The notes under the pieces were generated by a model, which was not told the DNA's origin, did no database searches, and worked only from the letters and a program-made list of their open reading frames with translations. From Thermoleophilaceae bacterium (GTDB lineage Bacteria > Actinomycetota > Thermoleophilia > Solirubrobacterales > Thermoleophilaceae): a stretch of DNA of 9,459 nucleotides. Position numbers and translations under genes: made by a program. This document shows, one piece after another, positions 1-9,459 of the stretch (positions are counted from its first letter, which is position 1; the number at the start of each line of letters is the position of its first letter). The stretch covers positions 1 to 9,459 of the forward strand of contig JACCXP010000292.1 of assembly GCA_013696905.1 (NCBI GenBank). Reading direction: 5' to 3'.

Positions 1-335
1 GCCTCTACCCCGCGCCCGAGGCGCGGGAGAGCCCCGTCGAGCAGATCCAGTCGACCACCGCCGCGAGCTTTGGGCTGACACGCGAGGAGCTGCTCTCCCC
101 CGACCGCCGACCTCGGGTGGCGCTCGCCCGCCAGGTGGCCATGTTCCTCGCCCGAGAGCTCACCGAGGAGAGCCTGCCGGCGCTCGGGCGCGAGTTCGCC
201 GGTCGCAATCACTCGACGATCCTGTACGCCCATCGGCGCGTCAGCGACCGGCTGGCGAAGGACGCGGAGACCCAGGCTACCGTCAAGGCCCTCACAAACC
301 GGCTCGGACACAACAATCACGACCGCCAGGCGTGA
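1..335 (+). CDS. dnaA: Chromosomal replication initiator DnaA, C-terminal part (5' truncated by window)
   Basis: This is the last 110 codons of dnaA (first whole codon at position 3, TGA at 333-335); the ATPase domain lies outside the window. DnaA binds 9-bp DnaA boxes at oriC, melts the origin and helps load DnaB. What is visible is the end of domain III and all of the helix-turn-helix domain IV. The entry helix contains VEQIQ, followed by FGLTREELLS and the basic stretch DRRPR. The helices ARQVAMFLAREL and LPALGREFAGRNHSTILYAH follow; the second matches the DnaA family signature, whose GRxFxGR(D/N)HST core contacts the box. The tail ends RLGHNNHDRQA. The reading frame is open to the window's left edge, so the apparent GTG at 117 is an internal codon, not a start. 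Identity is certain from the signature and from the dnaN neighbour. Confidence 0.97.
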   Translation, partial: LYPAPEARESPVEQIQSTTAASFGLTREELLSPDRRPRVALARQVAMFLARELTEESLPALGREFAGRNHSTILYAHRRVSDRLAKDAETQATVKALTNRLGHNNHDRQA

Positions 336-446
336 GAAACTCGACAGCTTCTGCCGAGGCTCTCCACAGGCCCGATTGACCAGCCGGAGCCAGAGCACGA
401 GCGAAGAGGAGTTCTTGACAAGCCCTATTACCCCTAAGAGGAAGCA
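336..446. other. dnaA-dnaN intergenic region, 111 bp, no origin-like cluster
   Basis: This gap often contains oriC in Actinobacteria. Here it is short and shows only one degenerate DnaA-box-like 9-mer, CTCTCCACA at 360-368, which matches 7 of 9 bases of TTATCCACA. There is no cluster of boxes and no long AT-rich unwinding element. A TTGACA hexamer at 415-420 resembles a -35 element, but no matching -10 lies 16-18 bases downstream. The 3' end carries the dnaN Shine-Dalgarno AAGAGG (436-441). The origin therefore probably lies upstream of dnaA, outside the window. Confidence 0.6.
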
Positions 447-1559
447 ATGAAGTTCTCTGTCTCGAGGGAGCAGTTCATGGCCCGGCTTGCGATCGCCGTG
501 CGCTGCGTCTCGACGCGCAGCGCTATCCAAACGCTCTCCGGCGTGCTGGTCGAGGCCGAGGAAGGAGCCGGCCTCGAGCTTCAGGCCACCGACATGGAGC
601 TCGGCGTGCGCATCCGTGGCGAGGCGGCGGTCGAGCGCGCTGGGCGAGCTGTGCTGCCGGCGCGGTTGCTACTAGACGTGGTGCGCTCACTCCCGCGCGA
701 CGAGCTCTCCGTCGAGTACCGCTCGAGCGAGCAGGACGTGGAGCTTGTCTGCGGTCCCTCGCGCTTCCATCTCCGCACGCTTCCCGCCGACGACTTTCCG
801 TCGCTGCCGACGGCTGAGGGCGCGCAGGCGATGACCGTGCCGGCGCGCGCCTTCGTGGACACCGTCAACCGCGTCGCACGCTCGGCGTCACGTGACGAGA
901 CCCGGCCGCACCTGACCGGCGTGCTCGTGAACGCCTCCGCCAGCGAGCTGCGGATGGTGGCGACGGACTCCTATCGCTTGAGCGTCAAGGAGACCAACCT
1001 CGAGGCGCCGGTGGAGGGAGAGCTCGAGGCCAACGTGCCGGCGCGCGCCCTGCAGGAGCTGAGCCGTATCGCCACAGGCGGCGCCGCCGAGAGCATCGCC
1101 ATCGCCGCCCTGCAGAACCAGGTCGTGTTCACCGTCGCCGACGTCGTGCTCTCCTCCCGACTGGTCGAGGGTCGATTTCCCAACTACCGCCAGCTGCTCC
1201 CGGAGAGCTACGAGCACGAGCTGCGCCTCAACGGCGCAGAGCTGTTCGAGGTCACGCGCCGCATCTCGCTGCTCGCCCAGAAGAACGCGCCACTACGGCT
1301 GAGGTTCGCCGAGGGCAGCCTCGAGATATCGGCGCAGACCCCTGACGTAGGGGAGGCACGCGAGTCACTGCCGGTTCCCTTCCAGGGCGAGGCGATCGAG
1401 ATCGGCTTCAACCCAGAGTTCCTCCGCGACGGCCTCGAGAGCGCTGAGTCGCAGGAGATCGTCCTCAAGCTGATCAGTCCACTGCGCCCGGGGTTGATCC
1501 AGTCCGGCGACGACGGCGGGTTCCTATACCTGATCATGCCGATCAGGCTGAACGTGTAG
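447..1559 (+). CDS. dnaN: DNA polymerase III beta subunit (sliding clamp)
   Basis: DnaN dimerises into a ring around DNA and tethers polymerase III and other clamp-binding proteins. The 370-residue length is standard, with three repeated clamp folds at about 1-120, 125-250 and 255-370. Clamp hallmarks are present: ATDMEL (47-52), ADDFPSLP (114-121), RPHLTGVL (153-160), ATDSYRLS (172-179), LVEGRFPNYRQLLP (239-252), FNPEFLRDGL (321-330) and the C-terminal YLIMPIRL (361-368), which forms part of the protein-binding pocket. The ATG start is backed by AAGAGG five bases upstream and by the family-typical MKFSVSREQF opening. It appears to head a dnaN-recF-dciA transcription unit, since recF begins three bases after its stop. 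No anomalies were seen. Confidence 0.98.
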   Translation: MKFSVSREQFMARLAIAVRCVSTRSAIQTLSGVLVEAEEGAGLELQATDMELGVRIRGEAAVERAGRAVLPARLLLDVVRSLPRDELSVEYRSSEQDVELVCGPSRFHLRTLPADDFPSLPTAEGAQAMTVPARAFVDTVNRVARSASRDETRPHLTGVLVNASASELRMVATDSYRLSVKETNLEAPVEGELEANVPARALQELSRIATGGAAESIAIAALQNQVVFTVADVVLSSRLVEGRFPNYRQLLPESYEHELRLNGAELFEVTRRISLLAQKNAPLRLRFAEGSLEISAQTPDVGEARESLPVPFQGEAIEIGFNPEFLRDGLESAESQEIVLKLISPLRPGLIQSGDDGGFLYLIMPIRLNV

Positions 1560-1562
1560 TCG

Positions 1563-2642
1563 GTGGCGCGACCGGTCACGGTCCGCCGCGTCCAGCTGCG
1601 GGACTTCCGCAACTACGAGCGCGCCCGGCTGGATCTCGCTGCGGGCGTCACCGTGATCAGCGGCCCCAACGGCGCCGGCAAGACAAATCTGCTCGAGGCG
1701 ATCTACTTCGGCCTCACCGGCCGATCTTGCCGGACGTCGAACGAGCGCGAGATGGTCCGTCATGGTGGCTCGGTGACGCGCGTCGCGCTCGAGACGGAGG
1801 ACGAGGCCGGCGCACATCTGCTCGAGGCAGGCTTCGAGCCGGGGGAGACGAAGCGCCTGCGCGTCGACGGTGCTCTGGTCGAGGGGCTCGCTAACTCGAC
1901 CGCCCGTCCGCTCGTCAGCGTGTTCATGCCGGAGCGTCTGGAGCTCGTTCGCGGCGCGCCGTCAGCTCGCCGCGCGCACCTCGACCAGCTCGTAACCGCC
2001 CTGTGGCCAGGACGTGCGCCGACGCGCGCGTCCTATGCGCGAGCGCTCGCGCAGCGCAATGCGCTGCTCGCCCGCGTGCGAGCCGGGATCGTCGCGGCCG
2101 AGCTGCTCGACCCGTGGGACGCCGAGCTCGCTCGCCACGGCGCCCAGCTCATGAGCGATCGCGAGCAGGCGGTCGCGGCGATCGCAGAGAGCTTCGCGGC
2201 GCGCGCACGAGAGCTCGGGCTGCCGCAGTCGGCCGAGGTGACCTACCGCCGTCGCTCTCGGGCCACAGACGGCGAGGGCCTTCGCGCGGAGCTCGAGGCG
2301 CGCCGGGCGACGGACCTCGCGCGCGGGTTCAGCGGCCACGGACCGCACCGCGACGACCTCGCGCTCAGCCACGACGGCCGACCACTGCGGGCGTTCGGAT
2401 CTCAGGGGCAGCAGCGCGTGGCCCTGCTCGCGCTCCTGCTGGCCGAGCGCGATGCGCTGGCCGAGATCGACCGCTCGCCACTGATGCTTCTCGACGACGT
2501 CATGTCGGAGCTCGACTCGGAGCGCCGCGAGCGCCTCGGCGCGCTGCTCGGCGAGGGCGGCCAGGTCGTCGTCACCGCTACCGACGCGGAGCGTGTCCCG
2601 GTGTCCTCGCTGGGGGCGCTCGCCACGGAGCTGCTCGCATGA
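1563..2642 (+). CDS. recF: DNA replication and repair protein RecF
   Basis: RecF is an SMC/ABC-like ATPase that, with RecO and RecR, loads RecA at single-strand gaps and stalled forks. The 359-residue length is typical. The N-terminal strand RVQLRDFRNY leads to Walker A GPNGAGKT (34-41). GHGPHRDD lies at 258-265, the ABC signature SQGQQR at 280-285, and Walker B with D-loop LMLLDDVMSELD at 307-318. A Q-loop/lid region containing FMPERLELVRG lies at 121-131. The GTG start lies three bases after the dnaN stop and has no convincing Shine-Dalgarno of its own, so translation is probably coupled to dnaN. The 3' end overlaps the next gene by four bases (ATGA). All ATPase motifs are intact. Confidence 0.97.
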   Translation: MARPVTVRRVQLRDFRNYERARLDLAAGVTVISGPNGAGKTNLLEAIYFGLTGRSCRTSNEREMVRHGGSVTRVALETEDEAGAHLLEAGFEPGETKRLRVDGALVEGLANSTARPLVSVFMPERLELVRGAPSARRAHLDQLVTALWPGRAPTRASYARALAQRNALLARVRAGIVAAELLDPWDAELARHGAQLMSDREQAVAAIAESFAARARELGLPQSAEVTYRRRSRATDGEGLRAELEARRATDLARGFSGHGPHRDDLALSHDGRPLRAFGSQGQQRVALLALLLAERDALAEIDRSPLMLLDDVMSELDSERRERLGALLGEGGQVVVTATDAERVPVSSLGALATELLA

Positions 2643-2956
2643 GGCGGCTCGGACCGCGGCCGCTGGCGGTGGCGCTCGCCGAGTTTGCGAGCGACGCCGC
2701 GCCGGCGAGCACGCTCGCGAGCGTGCAGGGCTGCTGGCTCGAGGTCGCTGGACCACAGGTCGCCGTGGAGGCGTGGCCGGTGGTCGAGCACGCCGGCGTC
2801 GTGACGATCTCCTGCCGCTCGGCGGTCTGGGCGCAAGAGCTCGGGCTGCTCTCGGAGGACCTGCTCGCACGGCTCAACGGCGCCATCGCCGACGGCCCCG
2901 CCGCGCGCCCGTTGGTGCAGCTTCGCTTCGACTCGCGCGGAATTGTTCCGAAGTGA
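2639..2956 (+). CDS. dciA: DUF721 / DciA-family protein, putative replicative helicase loader (short form)
   Basis: This 105-residue protein belongs to the DUF721 family, whose members include DciA, the replicative-helicase (DnaB) loader of bacteria lacking DnaC/DnaI. The core features are visible: VQGCWLEVAGPQVAVEAWP (29-47; the W-x3-GP-x-VAxxxxP pattern), a strand VVTISCRS, then AVWAQELGLL (62-71) and LLARLNG, ending with VQLRFDSRG. The ATG overlaps the recF stop as ATGA, and GGAG lies eight bases upstream (2627-2630). The position between recF and gyrB is the usual actinobacterial location. The protein is essentially only the DUF721 core: about ten residues precede the first helix, whereas many actinobacterial homologues carry longer N-terminal extensions. 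A helicase-loading role here is inferred from the family. The symbol is provisional. Confidence 0.85.
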   Translation: MRRLGPRPLAVALAEFASDAAPASTLASVQGCWLEVAGPQVAVEAWPVVEHAGVVTISCRSAVWAQELGLLSEDLLARLNGAIADGPAARPLVQLRFDSRGIVPK

Positions 2957-3043
2957 CAACTCCCGTTACTCCGCGAGCCAGGTTTACGCCCGTTTGCTGG
3001 CCTTTAGTGCCAGATAAGCGCGGAACCCGAGGGGTCTGTCTGC

Positions 3044-3057
3044 TAATCTTCTATAGG
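3044..3057 (+). promoter_or_regulatory. Candidate gyrB promoter -10 region
   Basis: TGC-TAATCT (3041-3049) fits the extended -10 TGN plus the relaxed high-GC consensus TAnnnT. GGAAC (3022-3026) lies 17 bases upstream and resembles some ECF-type -35 elements. TATAGG at 3052-3057 is an alternative -10. Either would start transcription near 3056-3064 and place the 3068-3104 hairpin in the gyrB leader. A weaker alternative is TTGTTG (3105-3110), then 17 bases, then TACGAA (3128-3133), downstream of the hairpin. This is pattern matching only and the exact promoter is uncertain. Confidence 0.25.
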
Positions 3058-3067
3058 TCTGAATGAC

Positions 3068-5574
<2,507 letters not shown>

Positions 5575-5583
5575 GGAGAGTCG

Positions 5584-8178
<2,595 letters not shown>

Positions 8179-8256
8179 CTGCTCGGTCCGTATCGAGGGG
8201 CGGCGCCATGTTCGAGGCCGATCCGCGTTGTCCCAGAGCTGGGGCTCCGGTGCGCC

Positions 8257-8275
8257 GCATCGCGCATCTTGATGC
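8257..8275 (+). repeat. GCATC repeats, candidate VapB/VapBC operator
   Basis: GCATC occurs at 8257-8261 and 8264-8268, then inverted as GATGC at 8271-8275, so the units start exactly seven bases apart. The last two form the inverted repeat GCATC-TT-GATGC. They abut the predicted -10 (8276-8281). Ribbon-helix-helix antitoxins commonly repress their own operon by binding short repeated or inverted sites at the promoter, so this is a reasonable operator candidate. Binding is inferred, not shown. Confidence 0.4.
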
Positions 8276-8281
8276 TACGCT
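8276..8281 (+). promoter_or_regulatory. Candidate -10 element of a leaderless vapBC promoter
   Basis: TACGCT fits the high-GC actinobacterial TAnnnT -10 consensus and ends six bases before the vapB ATG at 8288. Transcription would therefore begin at or next to the start codon. The absence of any purine-rich ribosome-binding site upstream agrees with a leaderless mRNA. No clear -35 was seen. Confidence 0.45.
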
Positions 8282-8287
8282 TACCGC

Positions 8288-8518
8288 ATGCGGACCACGC
8301 TGACGCTTGCGGACGATGTCGCAAGCGCTGTCGAGAGCATGCGCAGCGAGCACGGCCTGGGGGTCAGCGATGCGGTCAATGAGCTTGTCCGGCGCGGCCT
8401 GGCTTCGAGGCAGCCGCGCGAACGCTTCGAGCAGAAGACCCACAGCATGGGCGCGCGGACCGACCTCGCCAACGTCTGGGAGGCGATCGAGACCGCTGAC
8501 GGCCCCGCTGCCCGCTGA
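8288..8518 (+). CDS. vapB: VapB-type ribbon-helix-helix antitoxin
   Basis: This 76-residue protein is the predicted antitoxin of a type II VapBC pair. It neutralises the adjacent PIN-domain RNase and, with it, represses the operon. The N-terminus MRTTLTLADDVASAVESM followed by GVSDAVNELVRRGL (residues about 24-38) has the strand-helix-helix pattern of VapB/Arc-type ribbon-helix-helix DNA-binding domains. The C-terminal part, THSMG (51-55) then DLANVWEAIE (58-67), resembles the toxin-binding tails of VapB partners of this VapC type. The ATG lacks a Shine-Dalgarno and sits just after a TAnnnT -10, so the mRNA is probably leaderless. The stop overlaps the vapC start by one base (TGATG). Function is inferred from family pattern and gene pairing. 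Confidence 0.85.
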   Translation: MRTTLTLADDVASAVESMRSEHGLGVSDAVNELVRRGLASRQPRERFEQKTHSMGARTDLANVWEAIETADGPAAR

Positions 8519-8979
8519 TGCTCGTCGACGCGAACCTGCTGCTCTTTGCGACTGACGAGACGAACTCATTTCACGCCGCGGCCAAGGCATGGCTGACCGA
8601 ACGCCTCAACGGCGCCCGCCGGGTCGGCCTGCCCTGGCAGACGCTCGGTGCGTTCCTCAGGCTTGCCACGCATCCGCGAGTCTTCGCCGAACCCCTGACG
8701 CCCGTCCAAGCGTGGGCGCGAGTGTCGGATTGGCTGGCCAGCGACGTTGCGTGGATCCCCGCCCCCGGCGTCCGGCATCCCGACCTGCTCGGCGAGCTCG
8801 TCAGGCGCCACGAGATTCGCGGCAACCTCGTGCCCGACGCCCAGCTCGCGGCACTTGCCCTCGAGCACGGCTTGACCGTGTGCTCTGCCGACACGGACTT
8901 TGCTCGGTTCCACGAGATCCACTGGGAGAATCCCGTGGGCGGTCCTCCTCGAGCCGCCGACCCGGCCGGTGGGGCCTGA
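8518..8979 (+). CDS. vapC: VapC-type PIN-domain toxin (putative ribonuclease)
   Basis: This 153-residue PIN-domain protein is the predicted VapC toxin, a metal-dependent RNase held inactive by VapB. Visible PIN acids are Asp4 in [11 protein letters not shown], Asp107 in [17 protein letters not shown], and Asp125/Asp127 in [11 protein letters not shown]. The layout [25 protein letters not shown] in the first half (split about 38-62) and FHEIHWENP near the end resemble the subfamily abundant in Mycobacterium (Mtu_PIN_fam type). The Glu usual in PIN domains at the TLGAFLR position is absent, as I recall for this subfamily; Glu93 in LGELVRR might substitute. The ATG shares its A with the vapB TGA and has no Shine-Dalgarno of its own, so translation is coupled. 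The tail after 140 is Gly/Pro/Ala-rich and probably disordered. RNA target unknown. Confidence 0.88.
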   Translation: MLVDANLLLFATDETNSFHAAAKAWLTERLNGARRVGLPWQTLGAFLRLATHPRVFAEPLTPVQAWARVSDWLASDVAWIPAPGVRHPDLLGELVRRHEIRGNLVPDAQLAALALEHGLTVCSADTDFARFHEIHWENPVGGPPRAADPAGGA

Positions 8980-9003
8980 CTACCCTTGAGGCGAACGACC
9001 CTT

Positions 9004-9008
9004 GGAGG
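9004..9008 (+). promoter_or_regulatory. Strong ribosome-binding site of msrA
   Basis: GGAGG lies five bases before the ATG at 9014 and is the best Shine-Dalgarno in the window. It fixes the start at MRLFGK, which aligns with the MSLFDK opening of E. coli MsrA. TACCCT at 8981-8986, just after the vapC stop, is a possible TAnnnT -10 for an independent promoter, though weakly supported. Confidence 0.75.
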
Positions 9009-9013
9009 CAGGT

Positions 9014-9459
9014 ATGCGCTTGTTCGGAAAACAGAAGACGGTCCCGGCGCCGGAAAAGGCGCTTCCCGGCCGCGACCAGCCAATGCGCGTGCCCGAGCGC
9101 CACTTCGTGAAGGGCACGGCGCTTGCGCCGCCGTTCCCCGAGGGCATGGAGATGGCGGTGCTCGGGATGGGCTGCTTCTGGGGCCCGGAGCGTTCGTTCT
9201 GGGACGTCGAGGGCGTCTACACCACCGCGGTCGGCTACGCGGGCGGGTCCACCCCGAACCCGAGCTACGAGGAGACCTGCAGCGGGCGCACCGGGCACAC
9301 CGAGGTCGTGCTGGTCGTCTTCGACCCGGCCAAGATCTCGTACGAGCGCGTGCTCCAGCTCTTCTGGGAGGGGCACGACCCGACGCAGGGGATGCGCCAG
9401 GGCAACGATCGAGGCACCCAGTATCGGTCGGCGATCTTCACCCGCTCGGACGCCCAACT
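9014..9459 (+). CDS. msrA: Peptide methionine-S-sulfoxide reductase MsrA (3' truncated by window)
   Basis: MsrA reduces the S-epimer of methionine sulfoxide in proteins and free methionine, repairing oxidative damage in the cytoplasm. The first 148 residues are visible. The catalytic motif GCFWGPE (53-59) carries nucleophile Cys54. VGYAGG lies at 73-78, and [11 protein letters not shown] (89-99) contains the conserved Glu97; the family usually has GHAEVV, so Thr96 is a mild variation. [20 protein letters not shown] (121-140) is the family signature. The N-terminal extension of about 45 residues, including ALPGRDQPM, closely resembles the longer E. coli-type MsrA (212 residues) rather than the short core form. 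The recycling cysteines expected near the C-terminus are beyond the window. The start is fixed by GGAGG five bases upstream. The gene lies 34 bases after vapC, but its own strong ribosome-binding site suggests it is functionally separate. Confidence 0.97.
   Translation, partial: MRLFGKQKTVPAPEKALPGRDQPMRVPERHFVKGTALAPPFPEGMEMAVLGMGCFWGPERSFWDVEGVYTTAVGYAGGSTPNPSYEETCSGRTGHTEVVLVVFDPAKISYERVLQLFWEGHDPTQGMRQGNDRGTQYRSAIFTRSDAQ

Larger units (their letters stand above)
8179..8287. other. gyrA-vapB intergenic region, 109 bp
   Basis: The first 70 bases show no coding signal and no strong terminator for gyrA. The only foldback is the short overlapping pair CCCAG/CTGGG and GAGC/GCTC at 8232-8247, without a T-tract. 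The last 30 bases hold the vapB control region: three GCATC units and a TAnnnT -10 placed directly in front of the ATG. No Shine-Dalgarno precedes vapB. Confidence 0.55.

Noticed and set aside
307..316. GACACAACAA in dnaA is the exact reverse complement of TTGTTGTGTC after the gyrB leader hairpin (3105-3114)
   Set aside because: A ten-base match at a distance of 2.8 kb is expected by chance when the window is scanned this way. One copy is ordinary DnaA coding sequence.
415..420. TTGACA, a perfect -35 hexamer upstream of dnaN
   Set aside because: The sequence 17 bases downstream is GAGGAA, which is the ribosome-binding region and not a -10. TATTAC at 426-431 is only five bases away. No usable promoter can be assembled from it.
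2003..2638. Upstream extension of the dciA frame inside recF
   Set aside because: The Arg/Ala/Pro-rich extension overlaps the conserved RecF ATPase motifs in another frame. The DUF721 fold begins at the ATG at 2639, which has GGAG upstream and the ATGA overlap with recF.
1962..2870. 302-codon minus-strand frame opposite recF/dciA
   Set aside because: Its Arg/Ala/Pro-rich composition is typical of spurious frames in GC-rich DNA, and both sense genes are clearly identified.
8229..8237. TTGTCCCAG as a possible DnaA box downstream of gyrA
   Set aside because: It matches only 6 of 9 positions of the actinobacterial TTGTCCACA box, stands alone, and lacks an AT-rich neighbour.

Overview
This high-GC, co-oriented 9.5 kb window is a chromosomal replication and DNA-topology core. 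In order it carries the 3' end of dnaA, then dnaN, recF, a short DUF721/dciA gene, gyrB, gyrA, a vapBC toxin-antitoxin pair, and the 5' part of msrA. All genes lie on the + strand. The order dnaA-dnaN-recF-DUF721-gyrB-gyrA is characteristic of Actinobacteria. Strong G/C at third codon positions, GTG and TTG starts, and a probable leaderless antitoxin gene agree with that. GyrB, however, is the long form (810 residues) with the large TOPRIM-region insert best known from Gram-negative bacteria. I therefore infer a deep-branching actinobacterial lineage (for example Thermoleophilia-like) rather than a mycobacterium or streptomycete. This placement is an inference.

Positions 1-335 hold the DNA-binding domain IV of DnaA. 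A 111-base gap follows, with one degenerate DnaA-box-like 9-mer but no origin-like cluster. dnaN, recF and dciA (447-2956) form a tightly packed unit: a 3-base gap separates dnaN from recF, and recF and dciA overlap as ATGA. They encode the sliding clamp, the RecF gap-repair ATPase and a helicase-loader-family protein. A 185-base intergenic region (2957-3141) holds a perfect 9-bp hairpin with a T/G-rich tail, a weak promoter candidate and a 32-codon mini-ORF that runs into gyrB. This is a plausible gyrB leader or attenuator.

gyrB and gyrA (3142-8178) are 9 bases apart and encode both subunits of DNA gyrase, with all catalytic motifs intact. GyrA carries two details worth noting: an altered GyrA-box (Ile where Arg/Lys is usual) and an acidic C-terminal tail. 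A 109-base gap then contains a likely leaderless promoter and short GCATC repeats in front of vapB. vapB and vapC overlap by one base. msrA, of the E. coli-like type, starts 34 bases after vapC and runs off the window end.

Most of the window is conserved core biology. I see no evidence of a wholly new system. The most unusual material is the gyrB leader, the long GyrB insert, the GyrA C-terminal features and the vapBC control region. No intergenic stretch exceeds 185 bases, and I see no tRNA, rRNA, CRISPR array or insertion sequence.
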